Shown: positions 1-8,804 of the stretch, one piece after another
Layout: each line of letters opens with the position of its first letter
Numbering within the stretch: position 1 is the stretch's first letter
Assembly: GCF_015689195.1 (NCBI RefSeq)
Contig: NZ_CP065044.1
Location: 3,348,001-3,412,000, forward strand
Reading direction: 5' to 3'
Source of the DNA: Pectobacterium aroidearum
GTDB lineage: Bacteria; Pseudomonadota; Gammaproteobacteria; Enterobacterales; Enterobacteriaceae
DNA: 64,000 bases
The notes under the pieces: generated by a model
What the model was told of the DNA's origin: nothing
The model's input: the letters and a program-made list of their open reading frames with translations, nothing else
The model's database searches: none
Made by a program: the position numbers and the translations under genes

Positions 1-192
1 GTAGAAAAATCGAAGCTGGATCCTGAACTGGTCAAACGTATCGTCGCCGATCCCGAAATCGATTTCACTATCACGCCAGAACGCACCTACGTTTATGCCG
101 AAAAGTTGCAACAGCTTGGCGTGCTGAAAAACAAAGCCGCCTCCTGGAAGGATTATTTCTTTGCTGAAATCCACGACCAACCGGGTAGCTAA
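1..192 (+). CDS. ABC transporter substrate-binding protein, C-terminal end (partial)
   Basis: An open frame enters from the left edge and stops with TAA at 190-192, giving the last 63 residues. The tail pattern (LDPELVKRIVADP, then TPERTYVYAEKL, then ASWKDYFFAEIHDQPGS) is what I know from the C-termini of NitT/TauT-type periplasmic binding proteins (NMT1/SsuA-like fold). The next two genes encode the matching ATPase and permease, so it should be the ligand-capturing component of that importer. The N-terminus lies outside the window. The substrate (sulfonate, nitrate-like ion or another small organic molecule) cannot be inferred from this tail. Confidence 0.8.
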   Translation, partial: VEKSKLDPELVKRIVADPEIDFTITPERTYVYAEKLQQLGVLKNKAASWKDYFFAEIHDQPGS

Positions 193-246
193 GCGGTCAG
201 CATGACCCCATTCGACAAGCATCTCGTCGCTACGCAGGAGAACAAT

Positions 247-1113
247 ATGACACACCACTCCCACGATACCGTCGCCCAGCCGCTGTTGCAGGTTGATGGC
301 GTCGGACTGGAATACCGAACCCGTCGCAGTTTGGTTCGCGCCACCCATGATGTGAGTTTCGACGTCTTTCCCGCCGAGCGCTTTGTACTCTTAGGGCCTT
401 CAGGCTGTGGTAAATCCAGCCTGCTCAAATCTATCGGCGGTTTTTTGTCTCCGGTAGACGGTGAAATCCGCCTTGAGGGTCAGCCAGTCGCACGTCCGGG
501 CCCGGATCGCATCATGGTCTTTCAGGAATTTGATCAGCTGCCGCCGTGGAAAACTGTGCTGGAAAATACGCTATTTCCGCTGGTTGCCAGCCGTCAGGCA
601 ACACGAGCCGAAGCCGAGGAACGCGCGCGTTATTTTCTCGATAAGGTCGGGCTGGCGAAATTTGCCGATGCCTATCCGCATACGTTATCCGGTGGAATGA
701 AGCAACGCGTCGCCATCGCGCGGGCGCTGACCATGCAGCCGAAAGTGCTGCTCATGGACGAGCCATTCGCCGCGCTGGATGCGCTGACCCGACGCAAAAT
801 GCAGGAAGAACTGCTGGCGCTGTGGGAAGAGGTGCGCTTCACGCTGCTGTTTGTCACCCACTCGATTGAAGAAGCGCTGATCGTCGGCAGCCGGGTCTTG
901 CTGCTCTCCCCCCATCCGGGTCGTGTGCGAGCGGAAATCAACTGCCATCAGTTCGCGCTGAGCGACCAGGGCAGTGAAGCTTTTCAAACCACCGCACAGC
1001 GTATTCACCATCTTCTTTTTCCAACTGATACTGACGTGCCTTCACCCGTCACCTCTACGCAAGGTAAATCTTATGAGCATACAGCCCCCCGTGCGGCCCG
1101 AGTATCAGCGTGA
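247..1113 (+). CDS. ABC transporter ATP-binding protein, NitT/TauT (SsuB/TauB-like) family
   Basis: The cytoplasmic ATPase of the importer begun by the preceding gene. With the ATG at 247 the protein has 288 residues: Walker A GPSGCGKS at about 50-57, Q-loop FQEFDQLPP near 92, signature LSGGMKQR near 147-154, Walker B VLLMDEP near 167-173, and the H-loop THS. The 247 start has an AGGAG sequence just upstream; an in-frame ATG at 202 lies further upstream without one. The C-terminal 60 residues extend beyond the core domain and have no motif I recognise. The gene overlaps the permease start by 41 bases, so the two are probably translationally coupled. Confidence 0.9.
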   Translation: MTHHSHDTVAQPLLQVDGVGLEYRTRRSLVRATHDVSFDVFPAERFVLLGPSGCGKSSLLKSIGGFLSPVDGEIRLEGQPVARPGPDRIMVFQEFDQLPPWKTVLENTLFPLVASRQATRAEAEERARYFLDKVGLAKFADAYPHTLSGGMKQRVAIARALTMQPKVLLMDEPFAALDALTRRKMQEELLALWEEVRFTLLFVTHSIEEALIVGSRVLLLSPHPGRVRAEINCHQFALSDQGSEAFQTTAQRIHHLLFPTDTDVPSPVTSTQGKSYEHTAPRAARVSA

Positions 1114-1939
1114 ACTGGCACCGCTGAAAGACTTCACACTGACCCAGCCTCTACCGCTGACCACGCGCCTGTGGAATCAGACCTGGATTCGCAAGCTGGT
1201 GCTGTTGGCAGGGCTGCTATTGCTGTGGGAGTTCGCCGCACGCTGGCAAAACAACGATCTGATGTTGCCGGGTTTCCTGCAAACCTTTCAGGCATTTCGT
1301 GACGATCTCGCCAGCGGCGAACTGCCGCATAAGATGGTGGTTTCCCTCGGCACATTGCTAAAAGGCTATGTCATTGGCAGCCTGCTGGCACTGGCCCTCA
1401 GCGCGTTGGCGGTATCCACCCGTTTCGGACGCGATCTCTTAGGCACCCTAACCTCCATGTTCAACCCGCTCCCTGCGATTGCGTTACTGCCGTTAGCGCT
1501 GCTGTGGTTTGGACTGGGAGAAAAGAGTCTGGTCTTCGTTCTCGTCCACTCCGTGATGTGGCCGATGGCGCTGAATACCTATTCCGGCTTTCTCGGTGTT
1601 TCGGAAACGCTGCGTATGGCAGGTCGCAACTACGGCCTGACAGGCTTTCGCTATATCAATGCCATCCTGATCCCCGCTGCGCTGCCGTCGATTCTCTCCG
1701 GTCTGAAGATCGGCTGGGCATTTGCCTGGCGTACCCTGATCGCCGCTGAACTGGTCTTCGGCGCATCCAGCGGCAATGGCGGTTTGGGCTGGTACATCTT
1801 CCAGAACCGTAATGAGCTTTATACTGACCGTGTTTTCGCCGGGCTGGCGTCCGTCATCATCATCGGGCTGCTGGTTGAAGGGCTGGTGTTTTCCACCATC
1901 GAAAAGATCACAGTGAAACGCTGGGGAATGCAGCGCTAA
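1073..1939 (+). CDS. ABC transporter permease, SsuC/TauC-like
   Basis: An inner-membrane permease of 288 residues. Hydrophobic segments include LVLLAGLLLLWEFAA near residue 39, and the protein has a binding-protein-dependent transport domain. A typical EAA-like cytoplasmic loop (AGRNYGLTGFRYINAILIP) contacts the ATPase. The ATG at 1073 follows AAGGTAAATCTT and gives a normal SsuC/TauC length; a longer frame from 974 would add an unlikely segment encoded inside the upstream gene. It is the last gene of the importer operon: about 117 bases separate it from the dehydrogenase that follows on the same strand. The transported substrate is not determined by the sequence. Confidence 0.88.
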   Translation: MSIQPPVRPEYQRELAPLKDFTLTQPLPLTTRLWNQTWIRKLVLLAGLLLLWEFAARWQNNDLMLPGFLQTFQAFRDDLASGELPHKMVVSLGTLLKGYVIGSLLALALSALAVSTRFGRDLLGTLTSMFNPLPAIALLPLALLWFGLGEKSLVFVLVHSVMWPMALNTYSGFLGVSETLRMAGRNYGLTGFRYINAILIPAALPSILSGLKIGWAFAWRTLIAAELVFGASSGNGGLGWYIFQNRNELYTDRVFAGLASVIIIGLLVEGLVFSTIEKITVKRWGMQR

Positions 1940-2056
1940 ACGTCATTCTGGTTATGCGAAATCTAGCCATTGATAACCAGAATTGTTCTTTTGCGGCGCT
2001 CGATATCGCTGTTACAACTGATTTGTCTTTTCCCACAGAGATGAGAGATCGCGAAC

Positions 2057-3160
2057 ATGATTGCAATACAAGCGCCACAAACCTATCTGAATCGTGACGG
2101 CGTCATTCGTTCTGTTGGTGACTATGCGGCTCCCTACGCCAACACCATACTGATTATTACCAGTCCACAGGCATGGAAAACGACGGCGGATGCTGTCGAA
2201 CGCAGCCTCAATGAGCACGGCTTGCGCTACCAGGTCGAATTTTTGCCGGGTGATTGCACCAAACCCGCGATCGAGGCGCTGACCGCACAGGCGCGCGCCT
2301 TCAACGCAGAACTGATTTTAGGCATTGGCGGCGGGCGTGTGCTGGATGTCGCCAAAGCCGTCGGCGACATTGTGGGACAGTTGCCCGTCATCGCCGTCCC
2401 CACCATTGCCGCTACCTGCGCCGCCTGGTCACCGATCAGCGTGATATACAGCGACAGCGGTGCGCACAACGGCCCCTTTCCGCTGACGCGGTTACCGGTG
2501 TGGGTACTGGTGGACAGCGAGATCATCGCTCACAGCCCTTCGCGTTATCTCAAAGCCGGTATCGTGGATGCGCTGGCGAAGTGGTATGAATTCCAACCTT
2601 ATTTGCGCCACGGCGATGACGGGCTGGCATTAGCGCTTAAAGCACAGGCGGCGAAGCTGGCTGTGGAAACATTTAATACGTATGGCGAACAGGCCATCGC
2701 AGATAACGAGCAAGGTCTGGTCACGCCGACGCTGCGCCGTGTGATCGATGCCGTTATCGCGCTGGCGGGCGTCGCGAACAGTATGAAAGATGAGGTGCCA
2801 CGCATTGGCGTTGCCCATGCCATTCACAACAGCATGACGCGCCTGCCGGAGCTGCACGACTGGCTGCATGGTGAGAAAGTCGGTTTTGGTCTGGCCGCAC
2901 AGGCCTTTCTGGAACACGATAACGATGCTGACCGCGAAGAACTCTTCTCCCAACTGCGTCGCTACGGCAGCCCGATAACGCTAAGCGCTCTCGGTCTGAA
3001 CGAACGCCCACAGCTAGTGGAAAACATCGTGCAGCACGTGAAAATCGCACCGAAAATTGCCTCACGACTGCCTTTCGCCACAGATGTCGAACGAATCCAA
3101 CAGGCGCTGTGGCGCACGCAAACGTTAGAAACGGGTGTGATAAATAGCCACGCGGCCTAG
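2057..3160 (+). CDS. Iron-containing alcohol dehydrogenase family protein, YbdH/HcxA-like
   Basis: A 367-residue member of the glycerol-dehydrogenase-like branch of metal-dependent alcohol dehydrogenases. The nucleotide-binding turn GIGGGRVLDVAKA is at about 89-101, followed by AVPTIAATCAAWSPIS. The metal-site region includes AGIVDALAKWYE (Asp) and two His-containing segments, VAHAIHN and WLHGEKVGFG. The PTIAATCAAW and LAKWYE signatures match what I recall of E. coli YbdH (HcxA), a 2-oxo-acid (hydroxycarboxylate) reductase, better than GldA. Its position behind an ABC importer suggests it may act on the imported compound, which is inference. The strong hairpin at 3184 ends transcription just after it. 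Confidence 0.82.
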   Translation: MIAIQAPQTYLNRDGVIRSVGDYAAPYANTILIITSPQAWKTTADAVERSLNEHGLRYQVEFLPGDCTKPAIEALTAQARAFNAELILGIGGGRVLDVAKAVGDIVGQLPVIAVPTIAATCAAWSPISVIYSDSGAHNGPFPLTRLPVWVLVDSEIIAHSPSRYLKAGIVDALAKWYEFQPYLRHGDDGLALALKAQAAKLAVETFNTYGEQAIADNEQGLVTPTLRRVIDAVIALAGVANSMKDEVPRIGVAHAIHNSMTRLPELHDWLHGEKVGFGLAAQAFLEHDNDADREELFSQLRRYGSPITLSALGLNERPQLVENIVQHVKIAPKIASRLPFATDVERIQQALWRTQTLETGVINSHAA

Positions 3161-3183
3161 TTGATAATCACCCTTCAAAATGG

Positions 3184-3230
3184 AAACGGGTGCATCGAAT
3201 AACCGATGCACCCGTTTCTCTTTTTCTTTC
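3184..3230. terminator. Rho-independent terminator, probably bidirectional
   Basis: A perfect 14-bp stem (3184-3197 pairs with 3204-3217; arm AAACGGGTGCATCG) with a 6-base loop is followed on the + strand by a T-rich tract at 3217-3230. It lies between the convergent dehydrogenase and gltP genes and can serve both, although the U-tract is better for the rightward gene. Confidence 0.9.
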
Positions 3231-3235
3231 CGGCA

Positions 3236-4552
3236 TTATCCCTGCTGGGCAGGCTGCGTACTGATTCCCTTTATTTCGCGCTCGTAGGCCTGTGCTTTTT
3301 TCTCATCAAACTGGTGTTCCCACTTAGCGATGACCAGCACCGCCAGCGCATTCCCTACCACATTCAGCGCGGTACGCGCCATGTCGAGGATACGGTCAAC
3401 GCCCGCAATGAACGCCAAACCTTCCAGCGGAATACCGACGCTGCCCAACGTAGCCAGCAGCACGACAAATGACACACCCGGTACGCCGGCAATGCCTTTG
3501 GACGTCAACATCAGCGTCAACACCAGCACGATTTCTTGCCCAATCGACAACTCAATACCGTAAAGCTGCGCGATGAAGATCGCCGCAATACTCTGGTATA
3601 GCGTCGAGCCATCGAGGTTAAAAGAGTAGCCGGTCGGTACGACGAAGCTGGTAATCGACTTCGGTGCGCCATAGGCTTCCATTTTTTCGATGATACGCGG
3701 CAGCACGGTTTCTGAACTCGCTGTAGAGTACGCGAGGATCAGTTCATCTTTCAGTATGCGGATCAGCATCGTAATACGCAGCTTACACAGCCGAGCGACG
3801 ATGCCGAGCACCACCAGCGCGAAGAAGAAAATCGCGGCGTAAACCAGCATAACCAGCTTGGCTAACGGCCACAGCGACGCAAAACCGAAGTTGGCAACCG
3901 TAACGGAAATCAGCGCAAATACCCCAACCGGTGCATAGCGCATGATCATGTGGGTCACCTTGAACATCGTTTCCGACACGCCGCGGAAGACGTTCAGCAG
4001 CGGGTCACGATGCTCTTTCGGCAACGAAGAGAGCCCCAAACCAAACAGCACGGAGAAGAAAATAATCGGCAGCATGTCACCATGAGTCATCGCCGCGAAG
4101 ATATTCGGCGGGATCAGCGACAGTACCGTCCCCACCAGACTGTGCGAACCGCTCTGCACCTGTTCGGTGGTCTTTTGATACTGCGAGATATCCACAGCGG
4201 TCAGCGTCGACATATCAATGCCGTGGCCTGGCTGGAAGATGTTCGCCAGCGTGATGCCCAGGATAATCGCCACCGTCGTGATGATTTCAAAATAGAGAAT
4301 GGTTTTGAAGCCGATGCGCCCAAGCTTTTTAGCATCCCCTACACCCGCAATCCCGACAATCAATGTGGCGATCACGATCGGGACAACAATCATTTTAATC
4401 AGGCGGATAAAGATGTCGCCCGCAGGGCTAAGAATATTGCTGATGAGCCACTGGCGGCTTTCTTGTTGTTCATGCAGCACGGCACCGAGTGCAATACCAA
4501 GAACCAACGCGATAAGGATTTGCCAGGCAAGGCTGATTTTTTGTGTTTTCAT
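3236..4552 (-). CDS. gltP: Glutamate/aspartate:proton symporter GltP
   Basis: An inner-membrane symporter of the DAACS (dicarboxylate/amino acid:cation) family with 438 residues, the length of E. coli GltP. The start MKTQKISLAWQIL, the repeated LIKMIVVPIV and VGIAGVGDAKKLGRIG blocks, the re-entrant-loop serine stretch AYSTASSET and the NLDGSTLYQ and VDRILDMARTALNVVGNA motifs read as near identity with E. coli GltP. I chose the ATG at 4552 because a GGA lies 8 bases upstream; an ATG at 4558 is too close to it. It imports L-glutamate and L-aspartate with protons. It is monocistronic between two terminator-like hairpins. Confidence 0.93.
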   Translation of the reverse strand: MKTQKISLAWQILIALVLGIALGAVLHEQQESRQWLISNILSPAGDIFIRLIKMIVVPIVIATLIVGIAGVGDAKKLGRIGFKTILYFEIITTVAIILGITLANIFQPGHGIDMSTLTAVDISQYQKTTEQVQSGSHSLVGTVLSLIPPNIFAAMTHGDMLPIIFFSVLFGLGLSSLPKEHRDPLLNVFRGVSETMFKVTHMIMRYAPVGVFALISVTVANFGFASLWPLAKLVMLVYAAIFFFALVVLGIVARLCKLRITMLIRILKDELILAYSTASSETVLPRIIEKMEAYGAPKSITSFVVPTGYSFNLDGSTLYQSIAAIFIAQLYGIELSIGQEIVLVLTLMLTSKGIAGVPGVSFVVLLATLGSVGIPLEGLAFIAGVDRILDMARTALNVVGNALAVLVIAKWEHQFDEKKAQAYEREIKGISTQPAQQG

Positions 4553-4992
4553 CGTCATTTTCCGTTTTAAACTCCCCGCCATCACAAACATGGCGCTAGC
4601 GCGACTCCGGCGCAATGCGAACCGAAAAAATCAACGTGGAGGTGACTGACTATTGAGAAGGATGTCTGATGGATTATCCCGCATCTTGCAAGCTGCATAC
4701 GCGCGGTTCAAAACGCACACGTTTTATCCTGCCGCTCGAATGATTTAGGGTAATTTTTCTAAAATGATACAAAAACCGTTAACATAATTATTCAATAAAA
4801 ACGCACAAGTATTTGTATCACTTAATAAAAATACAGACATAAGTTATTGTTATGGCAGGAATGCTACTATTCCAGCACGATCAGATCAAGCAGATTGTCG
4901 GCACGATAAACCATATTTATGCTGAATCGAGCCCAGAAAACGGCAGGCATCGCGCTACAAGAAATCGCGGCGAAATCGAATGGAAAATGTCA
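4553..4992. other. Intergenic region gltP-cbl, no gene seen
   Basis: About 440 bases that should hold the leftward gltP promoter. 4740-4850 is strongly AT-rich. A short rightward open frame beginning at 4852 runs into the 3' end of cbl and has no family resemblance or good ribosome site, so I do not call it. I see no convincing operator. Confidence 0.5.
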
Positions 4993-5020
4993 GCCCAACC
5001 AGAAAAAACGCTGGCTGGGC
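4993..5020 (-). terminator. Hairpin terminator candidate after cbl
   Basis: 4993-5002 (GCCCAACCAG) pairs with 5011-5020 (CTGGCTGGGC); the single mismatch on the + strand becomes a G-U pair in the leftward transcript. The hairpin lies 27 bases past the cbl stop. The U-run sits in the loop and only TGACATTTT follows, so it is a moderate terminator. Confidence 0.5.
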
Positions 5021-5046
5021 ATTGGGTTAGGAAACGATGCTGTTAC

Positions 5047-6000
5047 TCAGATTTGGTAATCAATCACCGCTTCATCGTTATCCGAGAACACCTTATCTTT
5101 AATCTCATCCAGTGACAGTTCCGTGTTACACAGCTGAATAAATTTCCAGGCATAGTTACGCTGTAACTGACCCTTTTTTAACCCCAGCCAGACCGTATTC
5201 GCTTCAAACAAATGCTCGGCATTTAACCGCACCAACCCGGTATCGCGCGCGGGATCGTATGACATATCGGCCACAATCCCGACGCCGAGCCCCAGCTCAA
5301 CATAGGTTTTAATCACATCCGAATCCTGCGCGCTCAGCGTAATATCCGGTGACATCCCCACCGCCTGAAACGCACGATCCAAACGCGAGCGACCGGTAAT
5401 TCCCTGACGATAGGTAATCAGCGGCTCCGCATTGAGCATCTCTAGGGTAATAACCCGCTCCTGCGTCAGCGGGTGGTCCTCCGGCACAATGACGGAATGG
5501 TGCCAGCGATAGTAGGAGAACGCTGCCAGCGAGGGATCGTTAATCAACTGCTCACTGGCAATACCGATATCCGCTTCACCGGAATGGAGCATCGCCACGA
5601 TCTCATCCGGCGTGCCCTGATTCAGCACCAGACGCACCTGTGGGTACAGAGAACGGAAGGCTTTAATCACCGGCGGCAGGCTGTAACGCGCCTGCGTATG
5701 CGTGGTCGCGATCACCAACTGGCCGGTATCGTTATTGGTGAAAACATTCGCCAGCCGCCGGATATTGCTGGCGTCATTCAGAATGCGCTCCGCCACCACC
5801 AGCAGCTCTTTTCCCGGTTCGGTCATACCTAACAGGCGTTTGCCACGACGAATGAAGATTTCAATCCCCAGCTCTTCTTCCAGCTCGCGGATATGGCGGC
5901 TCACGCCGGATTGAGAGGTAAACAGCGTATTCGCCACCTCGGTCAGGTTGTAATTGCACCGTGCTGATTCACGAATAATCTTCAGTTGCTGAAAGTTCAC
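5047..6000 (-). CDS. cbl: LysR-type regulator Cbl (CysB-like activator of sulfonate genes)
   Basis: 317 residues, one longer than E. coli Cbl as I recall it. The N-terminal winged helix reads MNFQQLKIIRESARCNYNL and TSQSGVSRHIRELEEELG, and the effector domain carries ATTHTQARYSLP, ITYRQGITGRSRLD and LSAQDSDVIKTYVELGLG, ending in VIDYQI. These match the CysB/Cbl subgroup and, by the tail, Cbl itself. In E. coli, Cbl activates the ssu and tau sulfonate-use genes under sulfate limitation and is itself under CysB control. Here its neighbours are gltP and an AraC gene, but a TauT-like importer sits about 3 kb to the left and may be a target, which is inference. Confidence 0.9.
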   Translation of the reverse strand: MNFQQLKIIRESARCNYNLTEVANTLFTSQSGVSRHIRELEEELGIEIFIRRGKRLLGMTEPGKELLVVAERILNDASNIRRLANVFTNNDTGQLVIATTHTQARYSLPPVIKAFRSLYPQVRLVLNQGTPDEIVAMLHSGEADIGIASEQLINDPSLAAFSYYRWHHSVIVPEDHPLTQERVITLEMLNAEPLITYRQGITGRSRLDRAFQAVGMSPDITLSAQDSDVIKTYVELGLGVGIVADMSYDPARDTGLVRLNAEHLFEANTVWLGLKKGQLQRNYAWKFIQLCNTELSLDEIKDKVFSDNDEAVIDYQI

Positions 6001-6360
6001 CTTTCACTCCCTTGTCCTTTATTACAGATAGCAATATTGATGCAAGTAATGAGAGCCAGAACAAATAAGCAAATGGAGTTGATTATATTTTTTTATACTA
6101 ACGGTATGTCTGCCGCACAGCCTTACCTAACAAGAAATAGACATAAATTTTAAAATCAAAAAGTTAGACAACGCTACTTTTGTCACGCGCGCGCCGTCAA
6201 TCAACCATTTCGCTATGATTTATGCCTTTCTGATCTATTTATCCCAGCGTTTTTATCCGCTTTTTCAGCATTTCCGCTCACGCTAAATAGGCCACACGAC
6301 TTCAAGCTGACGTGCTATCGCTGCTATGATGGAAATCAGGATGAGAGACAAGGTGACAAC
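6001..6360. other. Divergent promoter region cbl / AraC gene
   Basis: A 360-base AT-rich spacer between divergently transcribed regulators. It must contain the leftward cbl promoter and the rightward promoter of the gene at 6361. I see no recognisable operator and no credible short gene. Confidence 0.5.
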
Positions 6361-7194
6361 ATGCAGGGTGTACCGGAACAGTTTACCGATGAGAGAGACT
6401 ATGCCCAGTTCCGGCATTTGCCGACGCTGCCCAGCATTGAGCTTTATCACGCGCACATCTGCCGTTATGCCTTTGAACCACACACGCATGAGGCGTTTGG
6501 TATTGGCACCATTGACGACGGCGCAGAGCAATTCCGCTACCGTGGCGCCAAGCATATTGCGCCTGTCGATTCACTCGTGTTGATGAACCCTGATGAACTG
6601 CATACGGGGGAATCAGCGACGGAAGACGGCTGGCGCTATCGCATGATCTACATCCCGCCCGATGTGCTGGAGAACGTCTCCGGTGAGAAAGGCTGGTGGT
6701 TTACCGATGTCGTGCGCCACGATCCCGCAACGGCACGTCAGTTGGCGATGACGCTGGCCGCGATGTGGCAGACAACCGACCCGTTAGCGAGTGAAAGCCT
6801 GCTGCTGTCGTTGATTGAACTTTTCCGGCCACATGCACACATCGCGCAACGCCAGATGATTGAACCGTTGCACCGCTTTGATGTAGTGAAAGCCTACCTG
6901 CGGGAGAACTTCGCTCATCCCGTTACCTTAAAAGATCTGGCGGCGCTGGTGTCCCTGAGCCCATATCATTTTCTGCGCCAGTTCAAAGCTCAGTATCACG
7001 TCACGCCGCACCAGATGCTGATGGCAATTCGGCTGTATGAGGCGAAACAGATGCTGACGCGCGGTATGGCGGCCGCTCATGTCGCCATCGCCGTCGGGCT
7101 AACCGATCAGGCACATCTGACACGCACCTTCGCTCAGCGCTATGGCGTCACGCCCATTCGCTACCAAAAGCAGGTTTATCCGGTTCGGCGTTAA
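6361..7194 (+). CDS. AraC family transcriptional regulator with N-terminal cupin
   Basis: 277 residues. The N-terminal half is an AraC-type ligand-binding cupin (FEPHTHEAFGIGTIDDGAEQ, then LMNPDELHTGE). The C-terminal hundred residues hold two helix-turn-helix motifs: LKDLAALVSLSPYHFLRQFK, and AAHVAIAVGLTDQAHLTRTF ending in GVTPIRYQ. The ATG at 6361 has AAGGTGA a few bases upstream. The DMT permease gene 100 bases downstream on the same strand is the natural candidate target or co-transcribed partner, as in many regulator/exporter pairs. The inducer is unknown. Confidence 0.87.
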   Translation: MQGVPEQFTDERDYAQFRHLPTLPSIELYHAHICRYAFEPHTHEAFGIGTIDDGAEQFRYRGAKHIAPVDSLVLMNPDELHTGESATEDGWRYRMIYIPPDVLENVSGEKGWWFTDVVRHDPATARQLAMTLAAMWQTTDPLASESLLLSLIELFRPHAHIAQRQMIEPLHRFDVVKAYLRENFAHPVTLKDLAALVSLSPYHFLRQFKAQYHVTPHQMLMAIRLYEAKQMLTRGMAAAHVAIAVGLTDQAHLTRTFAQRYGVTPIRYQKQVYPVRR

Positions 7195-7293
7195 CCTCCT
7201 CCCTCGGATAATAAACAGCAATATCCTACAATAATTCACCGCCGACTCCCCCTAGACTGGCGCGATGCACTATTGTGAAAAAATGGGTTTATC

Positions 7294-8271
7294 ATGTTAA
7301 TCGGTGTTTTATTTGCGCTAGCCGCCGGCCTCATGTGGGGGTTGATTTTCGTTGGGCCGTTGATCGTACCGGACTATTCTGCTGCCTTGCAGTCCACCGG
7401 ACGCTATCTGGCCTTTGGACTGATTGCCTTACCGCTGGCGTGGCTCGATCGCCGTCGTCTGCGTCAGTTAACCCGTCGCGACTGGCTGGAAGCCACGAAA
7501 CTCACGGTTATCGGTAATCTGCTGTACTACTTCCTGCTCGCCAGCGCCATCCAGCGTACTGGCGCGCCGATCTCGACGATGATTATCGGCACCCTTCCCG
7601 TGGTGATTTCCGTTACCGCCAATGTGTTGTACAGCAAGCACGATGGCCGCGTGGCTTGGCGTCGGCTGCTGCCTTCGCTGCTGCTGATTGCGGCCGGTCT
7701 GGTCTGCGTCAACATTGCGGAACTGAAAGGAACGACCGTTGAATTCGATTTATGGCGCTATGCCAGCGGCATTGCGATGGCATTTTGCGCGGTCATTTGC
7801 TGGACCTGGTATCCGCTGCGCAACGCCCGCTGGCTCCGCGACCACAAAGATAATACGCCGACCACCTGGGCCACGGCACAAGGGCTGGTCACGCTACCGC
7901 TGGCTCTGCTGGGCTATCTGCTGGTATGCGGCCATCTGGCGCTAACGGACAGTACCTTTACGCAGCCGTTCGGCCCGCGACCTGAAGTTTTTATTCCGCT
8001 GATGATTGCGATTGGGCTGTTTTGCTCATGGATCGGTACGCTGTGCTGGAATGAAGCCAGCCAGCGCCTGCCGACAGTGCTGGTAGGGCCATTGATTGTG
8101 TTTGAAACGCTGGCGGGGCTGGCCTACGCCTTCATCATCCGGCAATCCTGGCCACCGCTGCTGACGCTTTGCGGCATCAGCTGTCTGATTGTCGGTGTGA
8201 TCTACGCCATGCGGGTGAAACCGGAACCTGTGGTGGTCGCCGTCCCGGTGCCGGTTTCACGGACAGAGTAA
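7294..8271 (+). CDS. DMT superfamily (EamA) transporter
   Basis: 325 residues and about ten predicted membrane helices arranged as two EamA-like halves. The N-terminal segment is VLFALAAGLMWGLIFVGPLIV, the first half ends near LLLIAAGLVCVNIAEL, and the second half starts near YASGIAMAFCAVICWTWYPL. The signature SAIQRTGAPISTMIIGTLPV is typical of drug/metabolite exporters. It lies downstream of an AraC regulator on the same strand, which suggests regulated efflux of a metabolite or amino acid (inference). The Pro/Val-rich tail after residue 315 is cytoplasmic and unremarkable. Confidence 0.85.
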   Translation: MLIGVLFALAAGLMWGLIFVGPLIVPDYSAALQSTGRYLAFGLIALPLAWLDRRRLRQLTRRDWLEATKLTVIGNLLYYFLLASAIQRTGAPISTMIIGTLPVVISVTANVLYSKHDGRVAWRRLLPSLLLIAAGLVCVNIAELKGTTVEFDLWRYASGIAMAFCAVICWTWYPLRNARWLRDHKDNTPTTWATAQGLVTLPLALLGYLLVCGHLALTDSTFTQPFGPRPEVFIPLMIAIGLFCSWIGTLCWNEASQRLPTVLVGPLIVFETLAGLAYAFIIRQSWPPLLTLCGISCLIVGVIYAMRVKPEPVVVAVPVPVSRTE

Positions 8272-8306
8272 ACGCACGCCTGACATGCTGTGAAAATAGC
8301 CGGCCT

Positions 8307-8804
8307 TTATGTCCGGCTTGCCAGCTTCTGGAACAGCGCGGTCAGTTGTGCTTCATCTCTCGCCCCCTGATGCTGATCGGTCACCTTGCCATTGGCATCA
8401 ATGATAAATGAGGTCGGCGTGCCGCTGACCTGATAACGCTCTTTGGTAATGCCCAACTGATCGCGCACCACCGGATAGGTCACGTTATGGTGCGCCAGCA
8501 TTGACGTGATATCCACGCCGTCAGGATCGGTGTTCACCGCGACCACCACCACTTTATCGCCATACTCCTGACTCAGCTTCTCCAGCGCGCCCATTTCCAC
8601 CATGCAGCCGCCGCAGCCCGATGACCAGAAATTCAGGTACACGCTTTTCCCCTGCCAGCGCGACAAATCCACCTGCTGGCCGGCTAAATCGTAGGCCGCC
8701 AGTGCTGGTGCCTGCGCCCCAACGCTCACCTGTTCTTCCTTACAGCCGCTCAGCGCGACAACGCCTAGTAGGCAAAGCGCGGTAATTCCGTTACGCCATT
8801 TCAT
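8307..8804 (-). CDS. TlpA/ResA-like thioredoxin lipoprotein of the fet operon
   Basis: 165 residues. The signal sequence ends in lipobox LSGC with Cys21, so it is predicted to be a lipoprotein. The thioredoxin fold carries NFWSSGCGGCMVEM with a CGGC active site at 64-67 and the cis-proline segment VSGTPTSFIIDANG. The ATG at 8804 is preceded by GAGGTC and overlaps the upstream ATPase gene by 14 bases, so it is the last gene of that operon. In FetMP-type clusters such proteins are thought to keep periplasmic cysteines of partner proteins reduced; the DUF2318 protein in this operon has a CxxC-rich domain that could be its partner (inference). Confidence 0.87.
   Translation of the reverse strand: MKWRNGITALCLLGVVALSGCKEEQVSVGAQAPALAAYDLAGQQVDLSRWQGKSVYLNFWSSGCGGCMVEMGALEKLSQEYGDKVVVVAVNTDPDGVDITSMLAHHNVTYPVVRDQLGITKERYQVSGTPTSFIIDANGKVTDQHQGARDEAQLTALFQKLASRT

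Noticed and set aside
4852..5115. 87-residue open frame in the gltP-cbl gap
   Set aside because: It overlaps the 3' end of cbl on the other strand, has no Shine-Dalgarno sequence and no recognisable feature.
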